Shown here: positions 1 through 5,320 of the stretch, piece by piece
Layout: every line of letters starts with the position of its first letter
Position numbering within the stretch: the stretch's first letter is position 1
Assembly (NCBI GenBank): GCA_005893365.1
Contig: VBPB01000273.1
Span: 1-5,320 of the forward strand
Origin: Candidatus Eiseniibacteriota bacterium
GTDB lineage: Bacteria; Eisenbacteria; RBG-16-71-46
Direction of reading: 5' to 3'
Length of the DNA stretch: 5,320 nt
Notes under the pieces: model-generated
Told to the model about the DNA's origin: nothing
Seen by the model: only the letters and a program-made list of their open reading frames with translations
Databases searched by the model: none
Translations under genes and position numbers: made by a program

Positions 1-1392
1 AACGGTGCGGGTCACCGGGGACTTGAGGATCTGCTCGAAGGCGCTCAGCGCGACCACGCCGCCGGCCGCGGCCTGGGCCGGCACCCCCGCCGCGGCGGCC
101 GCGGGCGCCATCCGCGCGCTCAGCCGCTCGCGCGCGCTCTCGCGGTCCACCGCCTGCGCGTACTCGCGCACCTGCGCCGAGGCCGCCAGCCGCTGCGACA
201 TCTCGGCGTCGGTGAGCGGACCCATGCGCGCCGCGGGCGGCACGACGCGCGTGACCACCGGCGCCGTCGGCACGCCGTTGCCCGAGAGCACCGTGACCAG
301 CGCCTCGCCGATGCCGAGGGTGGTGAGCGTCGCCTCGACGTCGTCGGGCGTGAACGCGCGCAGCGCGTGCTGGACCCGGTGGCCCAACTGCCCCAGCACC
401 TCGGGCGGGACGTCGCGCGGGTTCTGCGTGACGAAGAACACGCCCACGCCCTTGGAGCGGATCAGCCGCACCACCTGCTCGACCTGGTCCAGGAACGCCT
501 TGCTGGCGCCGCCGAAGAGCAGATGCGCCTCGTCGAAGAAGAACACGAGTTTGGGCTTCTCGACGTCGCCCAGTTCCGGCAGCTCGTGATAGAGGCGGGC
601 GAGCATCCACATCATGAAGGTCGAGAACAGCGCCGGCCGGTCCTGCACGTCGGCCAGCTCGAGCACGCTCAGGCGCCCGCGCCCGTCGGGATCGACCACC
701 AGCAGGTCGTCGAGGTCGAACTCGGGCTCGCCGAAGAACGCCTGGGCGCCCTGCTGTTCCAGCACCACCATGTCGCGCAGCAGCACGCCGACCGTGGCCG
801 GCGCCATGCCGCCGTAGTCCTTGAGGTCCGCGGCCCCCGCGCCGGTCAGGTGCTGCAGCACCGCGCGCAGGTCGGCGAAGTCGAGCAGCGGCAGCTTGCG
901 GTCGTCGCAGTACTTGAACACCAGGCTCAGCACGCTGGCCTGGGTCTCGTTGAGCCCCAGCACCCGCGCCAGCAGCAGCGGCCCGAACGAGGACACGGTC
1001 GCGCGCAGCTGGGCGCCCTTGGCGCCGGTGAGGCTCAGGAACTCGACCGGGCAGCCCATCCCCTGCCACGGATAGCCGGTCTCCTTGGCGCGCGTGGCGA
1101 TGCGGTCGCTGGACTCGCCGGGGACGCCCAGGCCCGAGAGGTCGCCCTTGATGTCGGCCAGGAACACCGGCACGCCGGCGCTCGAGAGCTGCTCGGCGAG
1201 CATCTGGAGCGTGCGCGTCTTGCCGGTGCCGGTGGCGCCGGCGATCAGCCCGTGGCGATTCATCATCGCCAGCGGCACGGCGACGAGGGGCTCGGGCAGG
1301 CACTCGCCGCCGAGCACCGGCGCTCCGATGGTGAGGGTTTTGCCGCCCGCCGGGAACGACGCCTTCGTGGCGGCGATGAACTTGGGATCCAT
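1..1392 (-). CDS. HerA-like P-loop ATPase/helicase, DUF853 (YjgR) family, 3' end cut by window edge
   Basis: The frame is open from ATG at 1392 to the left edge: 464 residues, no stop. It begins MDPKF and matches the YjgR/DUF853 family through most of its length. Walker A is GATGTGKT (residues 52-59, Lys58), preceded by the family signature NRHGLI. FLADIKGD follows at 78-84, SSFGPLLLARVLGLNETQ near 134-151, and Walker B is LVFFFDEAHLLF (about 282-293, Asp287-Glu288). FFVTQNPRDVP at 320-329 and LGHRVQHALRAFTP at 336-349 are the typical sensor/arginine-rich segments. Residues 430-445 are an Ala-rich linker, and the last residues (EQILKSPVTRTV) resemble the start of the family's short basic/Gly-rich tail, so only a few tens of residues are probably missing. 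The start is supported by AAGGAG (1402-1407) about 9 nt upstream. It is related to the HerA/FtsK/VirB4 ATPases and presumably cytoplasmic; its cellular role is not established. No partner gene such as nurA is visible. Confidence 0.93.
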   Translation of the reverse strand, partial: MDPKFIAATKASFPAGGKTLTIGAPVLGGECLPEPLVAVPLAMMNRHGLIAGATGTGKTRTLQMLAEQLSSAGVPVFLADIKGDLSGLGVPGESSDRIATRAKETGYPWQGMGCPVEFLSLTGAKGAQLRATVSSFGPLLLARVLGLNETQASVLSLVFKYCDDRKLPLLDFADLRAVLQHLTGAGAADLKDYGGMAPATVGVLLRDMVVLEQQGAQAFFGEPEFDLDDLLVVDPDGRGRLSVLELADVQDRPALFSTFMMWMLARLYHELPELGDVEKPKLVFFFDEAHLLFGGASKAFLDQVEQVVRLIRSKGVGVFFVTQNPRDVPPEVLGQLGHRVQHALRAFTPDDVEATLTTLGIGEALVTVLSGNGVPTAPVVTRVVPPAARMGPLTDAEMSQRLAASAQVREYAQAVDRESARERLSARMAPAAAAAGVPAQAAAGGVVALSAFEQILKSPVTRTV

Positions 1393-1427
1393 GGGCGCGA
1401 TCTCCTTACGATGGGCGGTGAGCCGCC

Positions 1428-1456
1428 ATGCTACTGGGGACGGTTCCGCCTGCCAA
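1428..1456 (-). promoter_or_regulatory. sigma70-like promoter for the DUF853 ATPase gene
   Basis: Read on the minus strand, TTGGCA (1456-1451) and TAGCAT (1433-1428) are separated by exactly 17 nt. The start point would be near 1421, giving a leader of about 29 nt that carries the AAGGAG site. A small inverted repeat GGCGG-TGAG-CCGCC (1414-1427) lies across the expected start point and could be an operator or a short leader hairpin. The assignment rests on sequence match and spacing only. Confidence 0.6.
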
Positions 1457-1584
1457 CCCGGCGCGCGGACGAGCAAGGTCGCGGGCTTCCTCCCGCCCCG
1501 GCGAGACCGCCGCACGACCCGCGGACGAGCGCCCGGGGCGTGCGCCCGCTCTCCGCGCCGGCGCGATAGCCGCGCGGGCCTCCG

Positions 1585-1593
1585 TGCTAGAGT
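1585..1593 (+). promoter_or_regulatory. candidate extended -10 element for the hexosaminidase gene
   Basis: TGCTAGAGT is an extended -10 (TGn plus TAGAGT), and no convincing -35 stands 17 nt upstream (GATAGC). A transcript would begin at about 1600, only a few bases before the ATG at 1603. No Shine-Dalgarno-like stretch precedes that ATG, so the mRNA may be leaderless or nearly so. The call is weak because a lone -10 is common by chance, although less so in sequence this GC-rich. Confidence 0.35.
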
Positions 1594-1602
1594 CCCGAGC
1601 GC

Positions 1603-1789
1603 ATGATCGCCTGCTTCCCACTCCTGGTCGCGCTGCTCGCCGCGGCCCCCGCGGCACCCGCGGCACCCACGCCCGCGCCCGCGGCCGCAGCCACCCCGGC
1701 GTCCGAGCTGCGCCTGCTCCCCGCGCCGCGCTCGGTCACGCCCGGCTCGGGGCGCCTCGCGCTGCGCGGCGAGGTGCGGATCGCGGTCG
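1603..1789 (+). pseudogene. 5' part of the GH20 hexosaminidase (signal peptide and first strand), out of frame with the body
   Basis: ATG at 1603 is the first start after in-frame stops at 1567 and 1588. It opens a Sec-type signal peptide: MIACFP, then a Leu/Ala core (LLVALLAAAPA), with likely cleavage in the Ala/Pro run. The n-region lacks a Lys or Arg, which is unusual. An Ala/Pro linker follows, partly encoded by a perfect 9-bp tandem duplication GCGGCACCC (1651-1668). Next come ELRLLPAPRSVTPGSG and LALRGEVRIAV, the opening of the GH20 N-terminal (GH20b) domain, where 'LLPAPRSV' is a family hallmark. After GTC at 1786-1788 this frame turns into Arg-rich, low-GC3 codons (CGA, CAT, CGT), while frame 2 becomes coding. 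The segment therefore belongs to the downstream gene and is separated from it by a frameshift; it is not an independent gene. The shadow continuation of this frame runs to a stop at 2514. Confidence 0.75.
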
Positions 1790-3568
1790 CTCGAGGGCGA
1801 CGCCGGCGACATCGTGCTGGCGCGCGAGGCTTCCCTCGCCGACGCCGGCGAGGAGGGCTACCGCATCGAGGTCAAGCCCGGCGGCGCGCGGCTCACCGCC
1901 CGCACCGGGGCCGGGCTCTACTACGCGGTCCAGACGCTGCGCCAGCTGGTGGACGGAGACGGCATCCCGGCCCTCGCCATCACCGACCGGCCGGCGTTGC
2001 GCTGGCGCGGACTCCAGGACGACGTGAGCCGCGGCCCGGTGCCGGCGGTCGACGCCCTGGAGCGGCGCATCCGCACCGCGGCCGAGTTCAAGCTCAACCT
2101 CTATTGCCTCTACTTCGAGACCGCCTTCGACTATCGCAGCCAGCCACTGCTGGTCGCCCCGGGCGGCGCCATCTCCGCCGCCGAGCTGCGGCGGCTCGAC
2201 GCGTTCGCGGCCCGCCATCACGTGACGCTGATGGTGCAGCAGCAGAGCTTCGGCCACCTGGGGAGCCTGCTGCGCTGGGAGCGCTACCGCGCGCTGGCCG
2301 AGGTGGACGGCGGCTCGACGCTCTCGCCCGCCGTCGAAGGCACCTACACGCTGCTCGACTCGATGTACCGCGAGATCGCGCCCACCACCGGTGCGCCGTT
2401 CTTCCACGTCGGCGGCGACGAGCCCGCCGACCTGGGCCAGGGGCGCACGCGCGCGATGGTGCAGGCGAGCGGCTACGCCGCCACCTACCTGCGGCACCTC
2501 GAGCGCCTGCATGACCTCTTGGCCCCGCTCGGCAAGCGGCCGATGGTGTGGGGCGACGTGGCGCTCAAGTTCCCCGAGCTCCTGCCCCGCATGGGCCGCG
2601 ACTTCGTCATCGCCACCTGGGAGTACCTGGCCCACGACACCTACGCGCCGTGGATCGACCCGCTGCGCGCGGCCAAGGCGGACTTCCTGGTCTGCCCCGG
2701 AACCAACAATTGGAACCGCGTGTTCCCGAACCTGGACCAGGCCCTGCCCGGCATCCGCGTGTTCACCCGCGAGGGCCAGGCGGCCGGCGCCCTGGGCCAG
2801 CTCGACTGCACCTGGGCCGACAACGGCGATGCGCTGTTCGCGCTCAACTGGTATCCCGCGCTCTACGCCGCCGCGGCGGCCTGGCAGCCCGGCGACGCCG
2901 ACCCCGAGCGCTTCGCCCGAGCCTTCGACTGGGCGTTCTTCCGCAACCGCGGCGACGAGATGGCCCAGGCGGTGCGCCGGCTCAACGCCGCGCACGCGCT
3001 GGTCTCCAAGGCCCGGCCGACCGACGCCACGCTCGAGGTGTTCTGGCTCAATCCCGCGCGCAGCCCGCTCGACGCCAAGCTCTGCCTGATGCTCGAGCCG
3101 GTGGCGGTGGAGCTGCAGAACACCGAGGAGGAAGCCCTCGAGCTGATCGGCCGCTGCCGCGCGCGCGCCCGCCGCAACGCCGACCTGCTCGAGGCCTACG
3201 ACTTGGCCGCGCGGCGCCTGCGCTCGATCGGCACGCGCGCCCTGACCGCGCGGCGCGTGCGCGAGCTGTACCAGCAGGCCCTGCGCGCGCAGGACGAGCC
3301 CAACGGCGCGCCGCGGGTGCTGAGCCTGATGACCTCGCTGCTCGAGCTGCTGGCCCAGCGCCGCCAGGAGGCCGCGCTGCTCAAGACCGAGCACGAGCGG
3401 TTGTGGCTCGCCGAGGCGCGCCCGTACTTCCTCGCCAACCTGCTGGCCCAGTACGACCAGGACCTGCGCGCCTGGATGGACCGCGCCGACGAGCTCGAGG
3501 CCTACACGGTGATGGCCCGCAACGGCCGCCATCTGCCGCCGGCCGAGCAGGTCGGCCTCGGCCCGTAG
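1790..3568 (+). CDS. glycoside hydrolase family 20 beta-N-acetylhexosaminidase, main body (frameshifted from its 5' part)
   Basis: GH20 enzymes cleave terminal beta-linked GlcNAc or GalNAc by substrate-assisted catalysis. Coding character starts at CTC 1790 (LEGDAGDIVLA). The earliest in-frame start codon, GTG 1814, lies inside a predicted strand without a ribosome site and is not a credible start. Numbering from 1814: EEGYRIEV (13-20) and GAGLYYAVQTLRQLV (32-46) end the GH20b domain. LRWRGLQDDVSRG (62-74) opens the TIM barrel and contains the expected substrate-binding Arg65. FHVGGDEP (197-204) is the GH20 catalytic motif, with Asp202 polarising the acetamido group and Glu203 as acid/base. 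TWEYLA, TNNWNRVFPN and CTWADNG supply later barrel residues. From about 360 the chain is helical, ending in HERLWLAEARPYFL (from 527) and a Tyr/Asp-rich tail, as in long GH20 relatives. With the 5' part the product would be about 654 residues, exported by the signal peptide. The substrate is unknown: chitin, peptidoglycan and glycan fragments are all possible. It stands alone, with no operon partner. Confidence 0.85.
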   Translation, partial: LEGDAGDIVLAREASLADAGEEGYRIEVKPGGARLTARTGAGLYYAVQTLRQLVDGDGIPALAITDRPALRWRGLQDDVSRGPVPAVDALERRIRTAAEFKLNLYCLYFETAFDYRSQPLLVAPGGAISAAELRRLDAFAARHHVTLMVQQQSFGHLGSLLRWERYRALAEVDGGSTLSPAVEGTYTLLDSMYREIAPTTGAPFFHVGGDEPADLGQGRTRAMVQASGYAATYLRHLERLHDLLAPLGKRPMVWGDVALKFPELLPRMGRDFVIATWEYLAHDTYAPWIDPLRAAKADFLVCPGTNNWNRVFPNLDQALPGIRVFTREGQAAGALGQLDCTWADNGDALFALNWYPALYAAAAAWQPGDADPERFARAFDWAFFRNRGDEMAQAVRRLNAAHALVSKARPTDATLEVFWLNPARSPLDAKLCLMLEPVAVELQNTEEEALELIGRCRARARRNADLLEAYDLAARRLRSIGTRALTARRVRELYQQALRAQDEPNGAPRVLSLMTSLLELLAQRRQEAALLKTEHERLWLAEARPYFLANLLAQYDQDLRAWMDRADELEAYTVMARNGRHLPPAEQVGLGP

Positions 3569-3625
3569 GCGTCGCACCCGGCGCATCCGCGGCGCCCGCC
3601 ACCGCCCGTCCGCCGCAAACGACGA

Positions 3626-3652
3626 CGGCGGGCCGTGGCCTCCGGCCCGCCG
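3626..3652. terminator. GC-rich hairpin between convergent genes, probable bidirectional terminator
   Basis: CGGCGGGCC (3626-3634) pairs perfectly with GGCCCGCCG (3644-3652), and one further G-C pair inside leaves a 7-nt loop. It lies midway between the hexosaminidase stop (3568) and the lipoprotein stop (3694), which face each other. There is no clean T-tract on the plus strand. On the minus strand the stem is followed by TCGTCGTTT, a degenerate tract. Placement and stem strength suggest termination in both directions, but an intrinsic mechanism is not proven. Confidence 0.6.
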
Positions 3653-3693
3653 CCTGCACTACCAGATGAGCGGCCTACTTCTCGGCACCGCCG

Positions 3694-4287
3694 CTACGAC
3701 TTGAGCGCCTCGGGCAGCGGCATCCCCATTGCGGACAGGCCCTGGGTCAGCAGCGATTTGACCGTGCCCGCCTTCGCCATCGCCTCGGCCAGGTTGCCGC
3801 CCTGGAACGCGGTCTGCGCCTCGCCCCAGGCCTGCGTCATGGTCGCCAGCGCAGCCTTGGCGGCATCCAGCTTGGTCGCGTCCATGCCGGCCGGGAGCTT
3901 CTTCAGCGCCGCCAGCTTGTCGACCTGCGCCTTGAACTGCTCCACCGACGCGCTCAGCCCCTGCATCTGCTGCCACTCGCCCCGCAGCGCCTGCTCCTTG
4001 GCCGCCAGGCCGTCGCTCATCGCCTTCACCTGCTCGGGGATCGGCTTGATCGCCTCGATCGCGCCGCGGTAGTCGCCCCGCCCGGCGATCGCCTTGGCCG
4101 TGTCGATGGCCGCCTGGATCGTGCTCACCTGATCCGGCGCGATGTTCATGGCCTTGGCCTTGGCCGAGTCGAGGGCCGACTGCGACATGGCGATGGCGGC
4201 GTCCGTGGCGCTCTTGCCCATGCCACAACCGGCGACGACCAGCGAGAGCATGGCGAGCGACGACAGCACTCCAAGCACCTTCTTCAT
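3694..4287 (-). CDS. small alpha-helical lipoprotein of unknown function
   Basis: The protein has 197 residues. ATG at 4287 is chosen because AGGAGG (4298-4293) lies 5 nt upstream and a classic lipoprotein signal follows: MKK, a hydrophobic core (residues 4-19) and the lipobox VAGC with Cys21. The frame stays open upstream to 4395, but that extension is Pro/Ser/Arg-rich, lies before the ribosome site and would bury the signal peptide. Gly at +2 rather than Asp favours the outer membrane in a Gram-negative cell. The mature part (177 residues) is almost entirely Ala/Lys/Gln-rich helix with no other cysteine. Residues 38-84, with an 'A..AK..A..IAPD' phrase and then GRGDYRGAIEAIKPI, recall the DUF4398-type pattern, and residues 139-180 repeat it loosely (GGNLAEAMAKAGTV). 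The family resemblance is an inference from pattern only. A TPR-like or coiled-coil envelope protein is the most that can be said. It is transcribed alone. Confidence 0.85.
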   Translation of the reverse strand: MKKVLGVLSSLAMLSLVVAGCGMGKSATDAAIAMSQSALDSAKAKAMNIAPDQVSTIQAAIDTAKAIAGRGDYRGAIEAIKPIPEQVKAMSDGLAAKEQALRGEWQQMQGLSASVEQFKAQVDKLAALKKLPAGMDATKLDAAKAALATMTQAWGEAQTAFQGGNLAEAMAKAGTVKSLLTQGLSAMGMPLPEALKS

Positions 4288-4366
4288 CGTATCCTCCTGG
4301 ATGGCGTCCCCCGTCCCCGCCGGCCGGTCGGTCGTGCATGACGGCCCGGGCACGGAGCGGCCGGGG

Positions 4367-4395
4367 ACGGTAGAGGATGGCGCGGGCGACGGCAA
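4367..4395 (-). promoter_or_regulatory. sigma70-like promoter for the lipoprotein gene
   Basis: On the minus strand, TTGCCG (4395-4390) and TACCGT (4372-4367) are 17 nt apart. Transcription would start near 4360, leaving a leader of roughly 72 nt. A perfect TTGACA (4415-4410) lies 20 bp further upstream but has no plausible -10 at the right distance, so it is more likely part of the repeated motif described separately. Confidence 0.45.
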
Positions 4396-4402
4396 GCCCC
4401 AT

Positions 4403-4416
4403 GCCCGACTGTCAAC
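4403..4416 (+). repeat. direct repeat copy 1, GCCCGACTGTCAAC
   Basis: The motif recurs at 4478-4490 with a single base missing. This copy lies just upstream of the lipoprotein promoter's -35 (4395-4390) and contains TTGACA on the minus strand. It could be an operator half or activator site, an old duplicated promoter element, or chance. Confidence 0.4.
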
Positions 4417-4477
4417 GGACGCGAGGCGTTCCCAGGCGTTTGAGCGCGCCCCCGGCCTCCGCCCGCCGGCCCGGACC

Positions 4478-4490
4478 GCCCGATGTCAAC
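4478..4490 (+). repeat. direct repeat copy 2, GCCCGATGTCAAC
   Basis: It is identical to the copy at 4403-4416 apart from one missing C, with starts 75 bp apart. It lies about 26 bp upstream of the -35 proposed for the FAD oxidoreductase, so the two copies flank the centre of the divergent region, one near each promoter. That placement would suit a shared regulator, but only two copies are visible. Confidence 0.4.
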
Positions 4491-4515
4491 ATGCGCGTGA
4501 CGCGTTCGTTTGTCG

Positions 4516-4545
4516 TTGAAGCCGGGGCGTGACCCTCGCTAGGCT
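4516..4545 (+). promoter_or_regulatory. sigma70-like promoter for the FAD oxidoreductase gene
   Basis: TTGAAG (4516-4521) and TAGGCT (4540-4545) are separated by 18 nt. The predicted start point is near 4552, which gives a leader of about 90 nt before the ATG at 4643. This segment is locally less GC-rich than its surroundings, as expected of a promoter. Confidence 0.5.
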
Positions 4546-4573
4546 CCGGCCCGGCCGCTGGTCCAACCGCGGA

Positions 4574-4619
4574 GTGGCGTCCTGGCCACGCACACCACCA
4601 CCTGCCGCTCGCCCGGCAG
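4574..4619 (+). promoter_or_regulatory. two short stem-loops in the leader of the FAD oxidoreductase mRNA
   Basis: GTGGC (4574-4578) pairs with GCCAC (4585-4589), and CTGCCG (4602-4607) pairs with CGGCAG (4614-4619). Both have 6-nt loops. The second stem ends 11 nt before the ribosome-binding GGGAG (4631-4635). They may modulate translation or stability. Short GC stems arise easily in sequence of this composition, and no riboswitch class is recognised. Confidence 0.25.
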
Positions 4620-4642
4620 ACCGTTGGAAAGGGAGTGAATCC

Positions 4643-5320
4643 ATGAGCACCCAGCTGACACCCACCGTGGTGGGCGACCTGCGCTCGTCGTTCCAAGGCG
4701 GCATCGTCACGCCCAAGGACCCGGGCTACGATGAGGCGCGCAAGATCTGGAACGGCGACATCGACCGCCGCCCCGCCCTCATCCTCCAGTGCGCGAGCGT
4801 CGCGGACGTCCAGGCTGCGATCGCCTTCGCGCGCCAGAACGGGTTGCGGATCGCCGTCAAGGGCGGCGGGCACAGCCTGCCCGGTCACTCGGTCGCCGAT
4901 GGCGCCGTGATGATCGACCTGCGCCGGTTGAACAAGGTGGACATCGACCCGACCACCAAGCGCGCCACCGTGCAGGGCGGCGCGGTCTGGTCCGAGGTCG
5001 ACGGCCCCGCCCAGGCGCTCGGGCTCGCCGTGACCGGCGGCCACATCACCCACACCGGGGTCGCCGGCCTCACGCTCGGCGGCGGCATCGGACACCTGAT
5101 GCGCAAGTTCGGCCTCACCGTGGACCGCCTGCTCTCGGTTCAGCTCGTGACCGCCGACGGCGCCGTGCTGCGCGCGAGCGCCAGCGACAACCCGGAGCTC
5201 TTCTGGGCGGTCCGGGGCGGCGGCGGGAACTTCGGCATCGTCACCCAGTTCGAGTTCCAGCTGGCCCCGCTCGGGCCCACCATCCTCGGCGGCCTCGCCT
5301 TCTGGCTGCCGGACCAGGGG
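4643..5320 (+). CDS. FAD-binding oxidoreductase, berberine bridge enzyme-like (N-terminal half, cut by window edge)
   Basis: The frame is open for 226 residues from ATG 4643 to the right edge. The start is supported by AAAGGGAG ending 7 nt upstream. It is a PCMH-type (FAD_binding_4) flavoprotein. PALILQCASVADVQAAIAFA (44-63) is the typical opening of the FAD domain. VKGGGHSLPGHS (72-83) contains His77, the residue that usually carries 8-alpha-histidyl FAD. GGHITHTGVAGLTLGGGIGHL (132-152), the pyrophosphate loop VTADG (169-173) and FWAVRGGGGNFGIVT (187-201) complete the FAD site. The position that in bicovalent BBE enzymes holds the second, cysteinyl link is not Cys in the 132-139 segment, so single-linked FAD is predicted. 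Family members are about 450-480 residues, so the substrate domain and C-terminal BBE motif lie outside the window. There is no signal peptide, so it is probably cytoplasmic. Relatives oxidise sugars, alkaloids or other alcohols; the substrate cannot be assigned. Confidence 0.92.
   Translation, partial: MSTQLTPTVVGDLRSSFQGGIVTPKDPGYDEARKIWNGDIDRRPALILQCASVADVQAAIAFARQNGLRIAVKGGGHSLPGHSVADGAVMIDLRRLNKVDIDPTTKRATVQGGAVWSEVDGPAQALGLAVTGGHITHTGVAGLTLGGGIGHLMRKFGLTVDRLLSVQLVTADGAVLRASASDNPELFWAVRGGGGNFGIVTQFEFQLAPLGPTILGGLAFWLPDQG

Larger units (their letters stand above)
4288..4642. other. 355-bp divergent intergenic region
   Basis: This region separates the lipoprotein (leftward) from the FAD oxidoreductase (rightward). 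It holds a promoter for each gene, both ribosome-binding sites, a repeated 13-14 bp motif and two short leader hairpins, each listed separately. No reading frame within it has a ribosome site or recognisable protein. The segment 4420-4477 is plain GC-rich sequence in which I see nothing further. Confidence 0.7.

Noticed and set aside
1464..1530. 11-bp direct repeat CGCGGACGAGC at 1464-1474 and 1520-1530 in the intergenic region
   Set aside because: It consists largely of G and C, so short matches are expected by chance, and it has no clear relation to either promoter.
367..1569. 400-codon open frame on the plus strand opposite the DUF853 ATPase
   Set aside because: It is an antisense shadow: the minus strand has intact Walker A and B motifs and a proper start, and this product is low-complexity His/Gln/Arg.
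1789..1816. Programmed frameshifting in the hexosaminidase
   Set aside because: There is no slippery heptamer, no in-frame stop at the shift point, and no clear stimulatory hairpin or upstream Shine-Dalgarno-like signal. The missing domain segment points to deletion or assembly error instead.
1736..3586. 616-codon open frame on the minus strand opposite the hexosaminidase
   Set aside because: It mirrors the GC-rich coding strand. Its product is Arg/Gly/Ala/His-rich with no recognisable domain, whereas the plus strand encodes a clear GH20 catalytic domain.
4288..4395. N-terminal extension of the lipoprotein to an upstream ATG at 4395
   Set aside because: AGGAGG lies directly before 4287 and the signal peptide with lipobox starts there. 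The extension overlaps the predicted promoter and leader and has non-coding composition.
4412..5095. Minus-strand open frame of 227 codons across the oxidoreductase start
   Set aside because: It overlaps a well-supported FAD-binding domain on the plus strand and encodes no recognisable protein.
1..5320. A novel multigene defence, mobile or biosynthetic system
   Set aside because: The four genes are unrelated, alternately oriented and separately promoted. No transposase, integrase, repeats array or toxin-antitoxin-like pair is present.

Overview
The window is very GC-rich (well above 65% by eye, with G or C at almost every third codon position). It carries parts of four unrelated, separately transcribed bacterial genes in alternating orientation (-, +, -, +). 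The lipoprotein with its AGGAGG site, the Sec-type signal peptide and the sigma70-like promoters suggest a Gram-negative-type bacterium with a high-GC genome, such as Myxococcota, Gemmatimonadota, Eisenbacteria-like or other soil lineages. The sequence alone does not settle the phylum. There is no tRNA, rRNA, CRISPR array, insertion sequence or phage gene.

Layout. (1) Positions 1-1392, minus strand: a HerA/FtsK-type P-loop ATPase of the DUF853 family (homologue of E. coli YjgR), complete at its N terminus and cut by the window edge shortly before its C terminus. (2) Positions 1393-1602: a divergent intergenic region with a good promoter for the ATPase and a weak extended -10 for the next gene. 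(3) Positions 1603-3568, plus strand: a secreted glycoside hydrolase family 20 beta-N-acetylhexosaminidase. Its signal peptide and first strand lie in one frame and the rest, including the catalytic Asp-Glu pair, in another. The switch is near 1781-1790, so the gene is frameshifted as written and its N-terminal domain also looks shortened. (4) Positions 3569-3693: a convergent gap with a strong GC hairpin, probably a shared terminator. (5) Positions 3694-4287, minus strand: a small helical lipoprotein of unknown function. (6) Positions 4288-4642: a divergent intergenic region with promoters for both flanking genes, a 13-14 bp repeated motif and two small leader hairpins. (7) Positions 4643-5320, plus strand: the N-terminal half of a berberine-bridge-type FAD-linked oxidoreductase, running off the right edge.

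Nothing suggests that these genes act in one pathway, and I see no sign of a novel multigene system. The items most worth a second look are the broken reading frame and shortened domain of the hexosaminidase, the repeated GCCCGA(C)TGTCAAC motif in the 4.3-4.6 kb intergenic region, and the internally repetitive lipoprotein.
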